This document shows positions 47,601 through 55,699 of a stretch of 64,000 nt of DNA, piece by piece (within the stretch, counting starts at the first letter, position 1; every line of letters begins with the position of its first letter). The notes beneath the pieces were generated by a model, which saw only the letters and a list, made by a program, of their open reading frames with translations, was not told the origin of the DNA and searched no databases. Source of the stretch: Silvibacterium acidisoli (GTDB lineage Bacteria; Acidobacteriota; Terriglobia; Terriglobales; Acidobacteriaceae); NCBI GenBank assembly GCA_022870745.1, contig CP085323.1, positions 4,650,001 through 4,714,000 on the forward strand, in the 5' to 3' direction. A program made the translations under genes and the position numbers.

Positions 47601-47826
47601 TGCCGGAAAGGAGTTCGTCGAACTCAAAACCACCGTCGCCTTTGGAGGTGATCTGTCGCACCGTTCTTCCGGTCTTGGGTTCAAGCAATGTAACCTGCGC
47701 TCCGGCGACAACTGCCCCGGAGGTGTCGGTCACTGTGCCAAGCAAGGTTGCATTGGTCGTCTGTGCGAACGCGTAGGAACTGAGCAAACAGACAAACGCA
47801 CAAAGCAAACATAAACGTTTGAGCAT
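44611..47826 (-). CDS. Oar-like TonB-dependent receptor
   Basis: 1071 residues. Signal peptide (LCLLCAFVCLLSSYAFAQ), a carboxypeptidase-regulatory-like beta domain (about 25-115: LLGTVTDTSGAVVAGAQVTL and GFEFDELLSGTYELHASA), a plug-like part (about 120-230) and a long beta-barrel ending with a C-terminal aromatic (FLGGFTF), as required for outer-membrane assembly. Such receptors are abundant in Acidobacteriota and are thought to import glycans or other large substrates; the ligand is not readable. AGAGG precedes ATG 47826. The neighbouring GH92 locus suggests a glycan role, but the 438-base gap argues against one transcript. Confidence 0.9.
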   Translation of the reverse strand: MLKRLCLLCAFVCLLSSYAFAQTTNATLLGTVTDTSGAVVAGAQVTLLEPKTGRTVRQITSKGDGGFEFDELLSGTYELHASATSFKMFVAKDVVLDSGQVRRLDPQLALGQAVEEVTVNAGAAVINTENATLTALFTAKEHDQSPQVTIYPSTWYQLTTLAGVQGGTYPPVADGETAQNQTQTFDGIPNDLNGIQNNNANFYEQVSATLFNAPAESPVPFEMNQVTKRGQNALHGKATYRIYDSVFDATGYFNTTKSPYIQHEWDLEASGPIWKDHTFFYAGWFAQRIPLGTLTVASVPSNAWRNGVFSQTIIDPTTGQPFPNNTIPANRISPVSLAVQNNYLPAANIDPNGTVNNYQWHFPFNSDLFQGDWPIVRIDHTFSPKDSVFVRWMFRRTPYVLSDGLPSAVWTRLRHHGQTALGETHVFSPTLINNLRLGYSTDYIIDGTSQAGQTPPDGSQVLSAIGLQGANPSGLTGQGLPEFDISGLTSLADVSGGVKDNNKIFNLVDTVDWQFGQHSIKFGGGVEKYHNFYGVVPYYGDFVFDGSVTAVHNADGTTSGGNAYADFLLGYPQSDSRQTPLNNRSQDLTEYSLFAEDSWKATRKLTVNYGIRWDFYGTPYADDHLMYNFDPASGDVIVDPKGISKVSPLYPSNIPVVAGAVQAIAEKNNIVPRIGVAYQLSDNSVVRAGYGIFTTRLGTTGGLNNFLPINPQLGSTGPFSITEGYLNTYTPGVQPLLSFPNPFPGTGSAPSQSVNGYDRQTNHGTVQQYNVTYEREIAHIGLRVSYLGSVGGGLNYSVNTNLPHPSTTPFVTSSRPYPELVSTTMLKYDGSSHFNSFQLEAKRRVGHLTFSASYSLSSSLANYLDVENPYDVLGHWANDGQTRRNYFSGNLVYALPFGKNQRFLADGGKTMDDVVGGWSLSVLQYVASGLGFSPAYSGSDASNTGTEGGLPDLVGNPNSIPGGKNYYNWFNTAAFAVPQPGTFGNARPNSLEGQHLYQTHLSLTKSVAITDRVHFNFVTQMSNIFNHPQFLNPSGNISVAGGNQFTSQYGTFDSLESGQQRQITFLGGFTF

Positions 47827-48214
47827 CACGGCCTCTCTTGATGTTCTGCAGGATGTACAGCATTGCCCTTCAGGGCATTTGCGGACGCTTTTCTTTGCTG
47901 CAGCGCCTTTTATTGAACAACTGATTGCGTTCGAAACAACCGCATTTAAAAAACGAAAGTAAACGATTGTGTTTCGATTATGAAAATCCTGTCAACAGAA
48001 ATCTTCCGTAACCATAAGAAAAGGTTATAGGGGCCCCCTTAGATCGGATATACGGCGCTTCTGCGCCGGGGAGTTGTGGAGGTCAGCGATATGCAGGAAC
48101 GGATACGCGCAACCGTTTTCCGTATAAATCAGCTAGGGCACTGGTTTCGCTTTATTACTTTTCGGAGGGGAAAGTCCTGAGTGGAGGATCTGTGGTCTTA
48201 CCCGCAAAGAGTGA
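47827..48214. other. Intergenic region upstream of the first TonB-dependent receptor
   Basis: About 390 bases, A/T-richer than the genes. It must hold the receptor promoter (minus strand), but no convincing -35/-10 pair stands out; TTGACA on the minus strand near 47992 has no matching -10. It also contains a short GGCGC-TTCT-GCGCC hairpin near 48055 and a 29-codon frame at 48090-48179 preceded by GGAGG. No gene is claimed with confidence. Confidence 0.4.
48090..48179 (+). CDS. Possible 29-residue small ORF
   Basis: MQERIRATVFRINQLGHWF... with GGAGG nine bases upstream of the ATG and a perfect palindrome 35 bases after its stop. It is basic and partly aromatic. No relative is known to me; it could be chance. 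Confidence 0.18.
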
Positions 48215-48240
48215 GGGAGGCGCGAAATTTCGCGCCTCCC
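48215..48240. terminator. Palindromic terminator after the GH92 gene
   Basis: GGGAGGCGCGAAA followed immediately by its exact complement, a 26-base perfect palindrome, with CTTT on both exits. It begins 25 bases beyond the GH92 stop (minus strand). Confidence 0.75.
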
Positions 48241-48264
48241 CCTTTGTTGTGCCGTCGAGCAACG

Positions 48265-50403
48265 CTACTTTGTGCTGATCTCCAGTTTCCCGCCCTGAAG
48301 CAAATCGTCGTGGGAAACGAAATAGCCGTCGATCTTCTTACCGCCGTAGCGTATGCCGGTGATCTTTTCACCATCATGCTTACGGACGATGGTGACTACC
48401 TTGCCGTTGCTCATAGTGAACTCCGTGCGGTCGAAGAGGGGCACGGTCACGATGTACTGCGGATCGGCGGGTGAGTAGGTATAAAGCCCGATGGCGTTGA
48501 AGACGTACCAGGAGGACATCTCGCCGGCGTCGTCCATGCCGCAAAGCGCCAGGCCTTCCGGTCCCATGCCATAAAACTTGTCCATGATCTGGTTGAGGCG
48601 CGCCTGCGACTTCTCCTGCTTGCCAACGAAGTAGTAGAGATACGGGAAGCCGTGATCAGGCTGGTTGGACTGGGTGTACTGGCCGATGAAGCTGTTGATG
48701 TTCTCGGCTATGTAATTCGGGTTCCAGGGGATGGTGAACAGCTTGTCGATCTGCTGTTCAAAGGCCTGATTGCTCGGATAAAGCGCGATCAGTCCCTGAG
48801 TATCATGTGGTGCGAAGAATGACGCCTGCCAGGCATTGGCTTCACGGTACATGTACTCGTAGTAGGGATACTCGGGGTTGAAGTTCTTTACCCAGTCGCC
48901 GTTCTCGAGGCGTCCGCGCATGAGGCCGGTCGAAGGATCGAAGAGGTTCTTGTAATTCTTCGAGCGCTTGATCAGCATGTCGTAATTCTGCTGGTCGTTG
49001 AGCACCTTCGCGAGTTGCGCGACGGCGTAGTCGTCATAGGAGTATTCGAGGGTCTTGGTGACGCCGGCCTTGGCTTTCGTCTCGACGTTGGGATTGGGAA
49101 TGTCAGGTGTGGAGATGTAGCCCTTCTCCATGTACTCGGCAATGTATGGGCGCGTGCCGCCTTCGACCGTGGCATTACGTAACAGCAGCCGATAGGCTTC
49201 ATTTACGTCGAAACCGCGCAGGCCGCGAAGATACGAGCCGGCGATGAAGACCGAGGCGTGATCGCCGTGGAAGAAGGTCGGGATGAAGCCGGTCTTCTCG
49301 CCGCGGTCGATGAGGGACTTGATCACATCGACCGTTACCTGGGGAGAGATCATTCCGAGCAGCACCAGCTTGTTGCGGTAGTCGTCCCAGAGTGACGGCA
49401 GGGTGTAGTACTGGCCGTCGGCTTTGACGACATTTCCCTTCTCGTCGGTGTACTCACCGTCTACATCGCTGCGCAGCGCCGGCCATAGGAACGAACGATA
49501 GAGACTGGAGTAGAAGAGCATCCGCTGCTTGTCGGTTCCGCCAGTGACGCGGATCTTTTCGAGCAGAGTCTCCCATTGAGATGAAGCCGCTGTCCTCACA
49601 TCTTCAAAGCTCTTCCCTGCCAGTTCGGCTTCAAGATTCTTCTTCGCGTTCTCAACGCTCGTGAAAGACAGGCCGATCTTCATCTCGATCACCTTGCCGG
49701 CGTCATCGGCAAAGTCGACTACCGGCAGTTCGCCCTTTCCGTTATTCAGGCGCTCGATGGCTTTGATCTTCCGGCTGGTTTCGGCGTAGAAGTAAACGGT
49801 CTCGCTGGCGTGCTGGTAGCCGGAGAAGGCATTGTCACCCTCCTGCTCGATCTTCCAGTCGTGCACGCGCTCGTTTGAGACGGGCATGTTCACGATGAGC
49901 TTCTTCGGCCCGGTGGCATCGTCAAAGGTGTAGCGGTGATAGCCAGTGCGGAGGGTGCTGGTGAGCTCCACATTGACGTGGTAGCGATCGAGATAGACCT
50001 GGTAATAGCCAGGGTGCGCGGTTTCCTTCGCGTGCGTGAAGTGCGAGCCGAAGTCTTCCGGGTCGATCGTGCCGTCTGCGGGCATTACCGGGATGTAGCA
50101 GAGGTTCCAATGGCCTTTGTTGGTGTGCGCGAAGGCGTAGATCGTGTCGCTTTCATATTCGTAGCCTGCGCCACTGTGCCATTTCGAGATGGGGCTGAGC
50201 TGCACCATTGCGTTCGGTACGGAAGCGCCGGGAAAGGTCAGTCCAGCCCAGACTCTCCACGGAGGGTTGAACCCGATATCAGCCGGATTGGTGAGAGGTG
50301 CTGTTCCCAGGAATGGATTGACGGTATCGACGAGACGCTGTTGTGCGGTGAGGGGGGCGAAGGCGCTCAAGACCGAGGCGAGCAGTACCAGGCGTTTCAA
50401 CAT
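48265..50403 (-). CDS. GH92-family glycoside hydrolase (alpha-mannosidase type) with altered catalytic motif
   Basis: 712 residues with a signal peptide (LVLLASVLSAFAPLTAQ). It follows the GH92 pattern: VDTVNPFLGT, FPGASVPNAMVQLSP, IYAFAHTNKGHW, then the C-terminal (alpha/alpha)6 domain with NAWQASFFAPHDTQGLI, FIGQY, PDHGFPYLY and GEMSSWYVFNAIGLY. GH92 enzymes are Ca-dependent exo-alpha-mannosidases. The usual GNEP catalytic-acid motif reads SNQP here, giving Gln581, and the usual G-D/N-E-D motif reads GMDD (Met623-Asp625). A relative with Gln at the acid position acts on mannose-1-phosphate diesters. It is divergent from the second TonB-dependent receptor and probably shares its LacI control. 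Confidence 0.9.
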   Translation of the reverse strand: MLKRLVLLASVLSAFAPLTAQQRLVDTVNPFLGTAPLTNPADIGFNPPWRVWAGLTFPGASVPNAMVQLSPISKWHSGAGYEYESDTIYAFAHTNKGHWNLCYIPVMPADGTIDPEDFGSHFTHAKETAHPGYYQVYLDRYHVNVELTSTLRTGYHRYTFDDATGPKKLIVNMPVSNERVHDWKIEQEGDNAFSGYQHASETVYFYAETSRKIKAIERLNNGKGELPVVDFADDAGKVIEMKIGLSFTSVENAKKNLEAELAGKSFEDVRTAASSQWETLLEKIRVTGGTDKQRMLFYSSLYRSFLWPALRSDVDGEYTDEKGNVVKADGQYYTLPSLWDDYRNKLVLLGMISPQVTVDVIKSLIDRGEKTGFIPTFFHGDHASVFIAGSYLRGLRGFDVNEAYRLLLRNATVEGGTRPYIAEYMEKGYISTPDIPNPNVETKAKAGVTKTLEYSYDDYAVAQLAKVLNDQQNYDMLIKRSKNYKNLFDPSTGLMRGRLENGDWVKNFNPEYPYYEYMYREANAWQASFFAPHDTQGLIALYPSNQAFEQQIDKLFTIPWNPNYIAENINSFIGQYTQSNQPDHGFPYLYYFVGKQEKSQARLNQIMDKFYGMGPEGLALCGMDDAGEMSSWYVFNAIGLYTYSPADPQYIVTVPLFDRTEFTMSNGKVVTIVRKHDGEKITGIRYGGKKIDGYFVSHDDLLQGGKLEISTK

Positions 50404-50514
50404 GTGACAGGCTCCGATGGCGGCGTAGGGGTGATGGCTTTGTGCGTAGATGTTTAGCGAACGGGGTCCGCACCTTGTTTGAAACCTGAAAAAGTATAAG
50501 TTGCGTATTTGAGA

Positions 50515-50543
50515 TTGACAACGTTGTCTTATCCGGAATAGAG
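50515..50543 (+). promoter_or_regulatory. Candidate promoter of the second TonB-dependent receptor
   Basis: TTGACA (50515-50520), spaced 17-18 bases from a weak -10 (ATAGAG or TAGAGT). The -35 overlaps the first LacI-type palindrome. The leader to the start codon would be about 110 bases. Confidence 0.45.
50517..50528. promoter_or_regulatory. LacI-type operator 1
   Basis: GACAACGTTGTC, a perfect 12-base palindrome with the central CG typical of LacI/PurR-family sites. It covers the -35 region of the receptor promoter. Confidence 0.6.
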
Positions 50544-50559
50544 TTCGCGGCGGTTACAA

Positions 50560-50575
50560 ATGACATCGGTGTCAT
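50560..50575. promoter_or_regulatory. LacI-type operator 2
   Basis: ATGACA-TCGG-TGTCAT, six-base perfect arms around a CG-containing centre. It lies 45 bases from operator 1 (centre to centre), downstream of the predicted transcription start. It shares TGACA with operator 1's left side. Confidence 0.55.
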
Positions 50576-50658
50576 GTGTGTAGCGGAACGGCCTGCTGCG
50601 GCTGCCTCACATCGTGCGCGTTCACGATTCCCTCGGCAACAACGATGAGGAGAAATAG

Positions 50659-53600
50659 ATGACTTCCACCGCACCTGGTTTCTTTTTCCGGAGACAGTCG
50701 AGACGCAACGGCAGATTCACCTGGCTCTTTGAAGTGCTGCTTGCGGGCATGCTTCTTGCATGCCTGAACAAGGGCCTGAACGCTCAGGAGTTTCGCGGGA
50801 CGATTACCGGTCATGTGGCCGATTCCGGCGGCGCTGTTGTCCCCAATGCGTCCATCGTGGCGCAGGGGCCGCAGCAGACCTATACCGCCAAGAGCGGCAG
50901 CAATGGCGACTTCACGATTCCGCTGGTGCAACCGGGCACATATACCGTCACCGTCACCATGGAAGGTTTCAAGACCGTCGAGCGGCAGAACATCGTGATC
51001 GATGTTTCGAGTAAGGTCGATATTCCGGTTGTGCTCGAGGTCGGCGCGGTGAATGAAACCATCAAGGTCGCGGCGCAGGCACAGCAGTTGAACACGACGG
51101 ATGCTTCGGGTGGAACGGTTATCGATCCACAACAGGTGCAGACACTGCCGCTAAATGGCCGCCAGATGTACTCGCTACTGACGTTGACGCCCGGCGTGAA
51201 ATCTCCGCAGCCGGGGCAGGCGGCCAGCGAGTTAAACGAAAGCAACGCCTACTCGATCAATGGACAGTGGGGCAATTACAACCAGTTCGATCTGAACGGT
51301 GCCCCGGTTTCGCAGCAGAACGGCGGCGGGTCAGGCACATGGAATATCTCGCCCAGCGTGGATGCGGTGGAAGAGTTCAAGGTGATGACCAACACCTACG
51401 ACGCGCAGTATGGACGCACCAACGGCGGAACGGTCAACACAATCTTGAAGAGCGGCACGCCTGAGTTCCATGGCACGCTTTATGACTTTTGGCGCAATTC
51501 GATCCTCGATGCGAACACTTACGCGCTCGACCAGGCGGGCGCGCCCAAGCCCTTCCACAACCAACACCAGTTCGGAGGCACGCTCGGAGGCCCGGTGATC
51601 GGCCTGCGCAAGAGCACCTTCTTTTTCTTCAGCTACGAAGGCTGGCGTGAAGCGGTTCCCAACAGCGTGACTACCACGACGATCACTCCCGACATGCTTC
51701 CGGATACGAACGGCAACATCAACCTGACCGGCTACCTGAATGGCACGGGAAAAACCAACATCTACGATCCACTGACGACCACCTGCTCGGTGGCGAATCA
51801 AAATCCCTGCCAGGACTACACGCGCACGCAGTTTGCCGGCAATACGATTCCGGCGAATCGCATCAGCGGCCCAGGCTTGAGCCTGATGAAGCTGCTGCCG
51901 CTGGCGAATCGCCCAGGCTATGTCAACAACTATGTTGTGAACGCACCGGGCAGCAACAGCTATAACCAGCCGATCGTGCGCATCGACCATGATTTCAGCG
52001 ATAAGACGCGAGTGTACGGCATGTTCGCGTGGTGGGCAGGCAACGAGTTTCTCAACGCCTCCGGCTTCCCTGGCCCGGCCGGCACCAATGTTGGCGCTTC
52101 GAACGGCAACTACAGCTACTACCAGTCATCGCTGACGCAGGTGGTCGACCTTACTCATACCTTTAAACCAAACCTCTTCCTCGATGTTCGCCTGTCATAC
52201 AACAGGGCCTACGACATCGGGTATGACGGTGCGGAGTCAGCGGGTGTGACCAACGCAGGCGCGACCAGCGTGGGGCTGAATATGCCGCAGCTGCCTACTA
52301 CGGACAAGAAATACCTACCCGAGATCCAGTTCAATGGCGATAACAGCTCGGATGTCGCGCTGCCCAACTTTGTCGGAAATATCGTCAGCCCCACGGTCTT
52401 CGAAACCTACGATGTTGAGTCTTCGATGACACATGTCCTCGGTCCGACTACATTGCACTACGGCTTCGAGCTCTCGTGGTATCACGATGTGGCGAATGGC
52501 GTTCGCAATGCGAATGGCACCTTCAATTTCGGTCCCGCATTTACCCAGCAAAACCCGAGGGCGCGTAACAACGATGGCTCGAGCGTTGCCGATCTTCTGC
52601 TGGGCTATCCAGCCGGGGGCGGGGTGGAGTACAACGATCCGACGTATGAATCTTACAAGTCGTATGGCGTATACATACAGGACGATTGGAAGGCTGCTCC
52701 CCGGCTCGCTCTCAACATAGGCCTGCGTTATGAAAACGAGCTGTCTCCGGTGGATCGCTATGGACGGCTGCAGGCAGGCATGTGCTTCACCTGCATCAAT
52801 CCCATCAACGGCACGGTCGGTAACGTGGTGTTGCCGAATGGAGAGTCGTTCGCAAACCCGATTGTCGGCGGGTTGGAGTTCCAGAAGGACCGTTCGCCTT
52901 ACCAGAACACCTGGGGCATCCTGCTGCCTAAGTTTGGGGCGTCCTTCCAGGTGACGCACAACCTGGTGATGCGCGGCGGCTGGGGCTTGTTCCGAGCTCT
53001 GGGCTTCGAGCTTGGGGGCACCTCGACGTGGGACACAACCACCAGCTATGTCGGCACGCTCGACAGCGACCTGACTCCAACTGGCTATTTCAACGGGGGT
53101 GCGCCCTTCCCCGATGGCTACACCACACCTCCCGGCGACTCGCAGGGGCTGGCCTCCGGAAACGGGGATGCGATCTACGAAGACAGCTGGTATCGCAAGA
53201 TTCCCTACACGCAGCAATTCTCTTTCGGCTTCCAGGGCCAGGCTCCGGGAGGCATCGTCTGGGATGCTGAATACGTTGGCGCACGTACGCTCGACCTGCG
53301 CGCGGGCACGCAGGAAAACCACCTGACGCGCGATCAGTTCAACGAGGGGCACGCCAATCACGCCTATCTAGACCAGCTTGTTAACAATCCCTTTTATGGA
53401 AACCCGCTGATCCCGGCAACATCGTTTCTCGGGACGCATCCGCAGGTTGCGGTGAAGGACATGATGGTGCCTTACCCGCAGTACGACAGCGCGGGCGGCC
53501 CAACGGTTTTCCAGTGGAATACTCCGTGGGGTTACAGCAACTACAGTTCGCTGATCGCAAGCGCCCAGAAGCGCTTCAGCGGCTCGACATGGCTAAGCAA

Positions 53601-54000
53601 CGGGCTCAGCTTCACCACGGCTTTCACGTGGTCGAAGCTCCTCAGCGCCACCAGCGTGTTGAACAACGGCCTGCTGCTCGACGATCACCCGTATTACGGC
53701 ATAGATTCGGGAGACCGCACCTTCATCTTCAGCTTTGCCGGAAGCTACCGGCTACCCATCGGCCAGGGTGGCATGGTAGCAACCCATGCGCGTGGCGTGG
53801 CAGGCGCGTTGATCAACCACTGGCAGCTTGACTGGCTGCTCAACAACCAGAGTGGCACGCCGGTGAATTATCCGAATGGCTACCTCTACAACTGCGGATC
53901 GTACGATATTCGCCCGGCGCACCGCGGCTACGGCAGCTATCTGAACAACTCGCAGCCCGGCTGTTTTGCGGACTTCCCGGAGTACACGGCGCTGAGCTAA
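50659..54000 (+). CDS. Oar-like TonB-dependent receptor, ended by an in-frame stop
   Basis: 1113 codons up to TAA 53998-54000. Signal region (WLFEVLLAGMLLACLNKGLNAQ), carboxypeptidase-regulatory-like domain (about 50-140: GTITGHVADSGGAVVPNASI and PGTYTVTVTMEGF), plug with QTLPLNGRQMYSLLTLTPGV, then the barrel. The frame continues without shift beyond the stop for 97 codons of good barrel sequence ending in phenylalanine, so the gene is a nonsense-interrupted 1211-codon receptor. As read, the product lacks the last strands and the terminal aromatic needed for assembly. GAGGAG precedes the ATG. It heads a probable unit with the MFS and LacI genes. Confidence 0.88.
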   Translation: MTSTAPGFFFRRQSRRNGRFTWLFEVLLAGMLLACLNKGLNAQEFRGTITGHVADSGGAVVPNASIVAQGPQQTYTAKSGSNGDFTIPLVQPGTYTVTVTMEGFKTVERQNIVIDVSSKVDIPVVLEVGAVNETIKVAAQAQQLNTTDASGGTVIDPQQVQTLPLNGRQMYSLLTLTPGVKSPQPGQAASELNESNAYSINGQWGNYNQFDLNGAPVSQQNGGGSGTWNISPSVDAVEEFKVMTNTYDAQYGRTNGGTVNTILKSGTPEFHGTLYDFWRNSILDANTYALDQAGAPKPFHNQHQFGGTLGGPVIGLRKSTFFFFSYEGWREAVPNSVTTTTITPDMLPDTNGNINLTGYLNGTGKTNIYDPLTTTCSVANQNPCQDYTRTQFAGNTIPANRISGPGLSLMKLLPLANRPGYVNNYVVNAPGSNSYNQPIVRIDHDFSDKTRVYGMFAWWAGNEFLNASGFPGPAGTNVGASNGNYSYYQSSLTQVVDLTHTFKPNLFLDVRLSYNRAYDIGYDGAESAGVTNAGATSVGLNMPQLPTTDKKYLPEIQFNGDNSSDVALPNFVGNIVSPTVFETYDVESSMTHVLGPTTLHYGFELSWYHDVANGVRNANGTFNFGPAFTQQNPRARNNDGSSVADLLLGYPAGGGVEYNDPTYESYKSYGVYIQDDWKAAPRLALNIGLRYENELSPVDRYGRLQAGMCFTCINPINGTVGNVVLPNGESFANPIVGGLEFQKDRSPYQNTWGILLPKFGASFQVTHNLVMRGGWGLFRALGFELGGTSTWDTTTSYVGTLDSDLTPTGYFNGGAPFPDGYTTPPGDSQGLASGNGDAIYEDSWYRKIPYTQQFSFGFQGQAPGGIVWDAEYVGARTLDLRAGTQENHLTRDQFNEGHANHAYLDQLVNNPFYGNPLIPATSFLGTHPQVAVKDMMVPYPQYDSAGGPTVFQWNTPWGYSNYSSLIASAQKRFSGSTWLSNGLSFTTAFTWSKLLSATSVLNNGLLLDDHPYYGIDSGDRTFIFSFAGSYRLPIGQGGMVATHARGVAGALINHWQLDWLLNNQSGTPVNYPNGYLYNCGSYDIRPAHRGYGSYLNNSQPGCFADFPEYTALS

Positions 54001-54294
54001 GGGCCGCTTTCAACGGCCGTGCGTAATCCCTGGGCGGAGCAGACACAGATTGCCATGCAGAAGGAGTTCGACGTCACTGAGCGAGTACGCGCCCGCTTCC
54101 GCGGCGAGTTCTTCAATGTGACGAATACGCCGATCTTCAATGGTCCGAATACTTCGAATCCTAACTCGCCAATCCAGCGCGTTGCCGGGGTTCCCACGAA
54201 CCTGGCCGGGTCGTATACCGGCTTCGGAACCATCGGGAATGCGACGGCAAACAGTCCCCGGCAGATCCAGCTCTCGCTGAAGGTTCTGTTCTAA
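54001..54294 (+). pseudogene. 3' remnant of the interrupted TonB-dependent receptor
   Basis: In frame with the gene before it: GPLSTAVRNPWAEQTQIAMQKEF, then RVRARFRGEFFNVTNTPIFNGPN, and the end IQLSLKVLF. The FFNVTNTPIF and final LxLKVLF patterns are the normal C-terminus of Oar-like receptors (compare MSNIFNHPQF and FLGGFTF in the receptor at 44611). It has no ribosome-binding site of its own and cannot be an independent gene. Confidence 0.85.
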
Positions 54295-54354
54295 TGGCAT
54301 GAAATCAATACGGGCGGCTCGCGCTGCCCGTATGATTCTTCTGAATATATCCAC

Positions 54355-55650
54355 ATGCCCATATCCCTCGAAAACCCACGAATCGAGGCCGCCGGCGGAG
54401 TCAGCCTGTCCGCTCGACGAGACCATTCCATTTCATTCATCCTGGCAAAGCGACATCTTACGTTGAGTGTGTTAGCCGGCTCCTGCGGCGGACTGCTCTT
54501 CGGCTACGACATCGGTGCGATGGCCTGCGCCGCACCCGGGATACGCAGCGCCTTCGCGCTTTCCCCCGCGGGTCTCGGACTGGCAGTCTCGGTGGCGCTC
54601 ATGGGCACCATTGCCGGATCGATGCTTGGCGGCACTCTTTCGGATCGGCTTGGGCGGCGCGGGACGCTGACGCTTTCCGGAATTCTTTATGCCTTCGCCA
54701 TCATCGCTGCCGCCTTTGCCACCGGCGGCATGCAGTTTACGGTAAGCCGGGTTTTCTGTGGGATTGCCATCGGGCTGGTCTCCGTTACAGCGCCGATGTA
54801 TCTTGCCGAGGTTTCGCCTCCGGCAGTGCGCGGACGCATTGCCGGCTCCTTCCAGTTGAGTTTAAGCATCGGCGCGGTTTGCGCGTTCGGCGTAGGATAC
54901 CTGGCCTCGGGCGGGGACCATGCGAGTGTTACCTGGCGCTACATCCTGTGCGGAGGCATATTCCCGGCGTCGTTGTGTGTGCTGTGCCTGTTTTGGGCTC
55001 TGCCGAGTGAGCTTGCGCCGCGTGCATCCAGCGAACAGGCGAGGCTGTTTACCAGGCAGTACCTGAAGCCCATCGCACTGGCGGTGGGGCTGGCGCTGTT
55101 CAACCAGCTTACCGGTGTCAATGCGCTGCTTTATTACGTGCTTGATGTTTTCAGCGGCCTGGGAGTGCATGGCATTTCCGGAAGGGTGGATGCGCTGGCA
55201 CTGTCTTCCCTCAGCCTGCTTGTGACCTGCCTGGCCTTGACCCTGATCGACAGGGCGGGGCGAAAATCGTTACTGCTCATCGGTGCGGCACTGATGGGCA
55301 GCTGTCTCCTGTTGCTCTCGATGGTGCATCGCATGCACTGGCCGCCTGCGGTGGTGGTAACGTTGTTAGCTGTTTATCACGCTTCGTTCGGATTTTCTCA
55401 GGGTGCGGTGGTATGGGTATATCTGAGTGAGATCTTCCCGGTCTCGGTTCGCGCACGCGGCCAGAGCCTCGGGAGCACTGTTCTTTGGATTGCGAATGTC
55501 CTGGTGGTCGATACGTTCCCGTCGATTGCTCGCCGCCTTGGCGACAGGATCTTTTTCTGGATGGCAATACTGCTGGCGTTACAGTTCGTCATCATTTACG
55601 TCTTTTATCCAGAGACAAAGGGAAAGAAGCTGGAAGCGGTAGCACCGTGA
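54355..55650 (+). CDS. MFS sugar-porter-family transporter
   Basis: 431 residues, twelve membrane segments. Sugar-porter signatures are GGLLFGYDIGAMACA in segment 1, GGTLSDRLGRRGTL after segment 2, PMYLAEVSPPAVRGRIAGSFQL between 4 and 5, NQLTGVNALLYYV in segment 7, and PETKGKKLEAV at the end. It should import a hexose or pentose by proton symport. Its place between the receptor and the LacI gene suggests it takes up sugar released by the GH92 enzyme, possibly mannose (inference). Confidence 0.92.
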   Translation: MPISLENPRIEAAGGVSLSARRDHSISFILAKRHLTLSVLAGSCGGLLFGYDIGAMACAAPGIRSAFALSPAGLGLAVSVALMGTIAGSMLGGTLSDRLGRRGTLTLSGILYAFAIIAAAFATGGMQFTVSRVFCGIAIGLVSVTAPMYLAEVSPPAVRGRIAGSFQLSLSIGAVCAFGVGYLASGGDHASVTWRYILCGGIFPASLCVLCLFWALPSELAPRASSEQARLFTRQYLKPIALAVGLALFNQLTGVNALLYYVLDVFSGLGVHGISGRVDALALSSLSLLVTCLALTLIDRAGRKSLLLIGAALMGSCLLLLSMVHRMHWPPAVVVTLLAVYHASFGFSQGAVVWVYLSEIFPVSVRARGQSLGSTVLWIANVLVVDTFPSIARRLGDRIFFWMAILLALQFVIIYVFYPETKGKKLEAVAP

Positions 55651-55699
55651 GCTTCACTCCATCATGGGCAATGCCATCGTCTCGTCTAAGGACCGTTGA

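Noticed and set aside
52315-53361. 348-codon minus-strand frame opposite the second TonB-dependent receptor
   Set aside because: The plus strand is a convincing receptor barrel; the antisense frame has no domain.
54019-54294. Separate small gene after the second receptor
   Set aside because: It is in frame with the receptor and encodes the normal receptor C-terminus; it is the 3' part after a nonsense codon.
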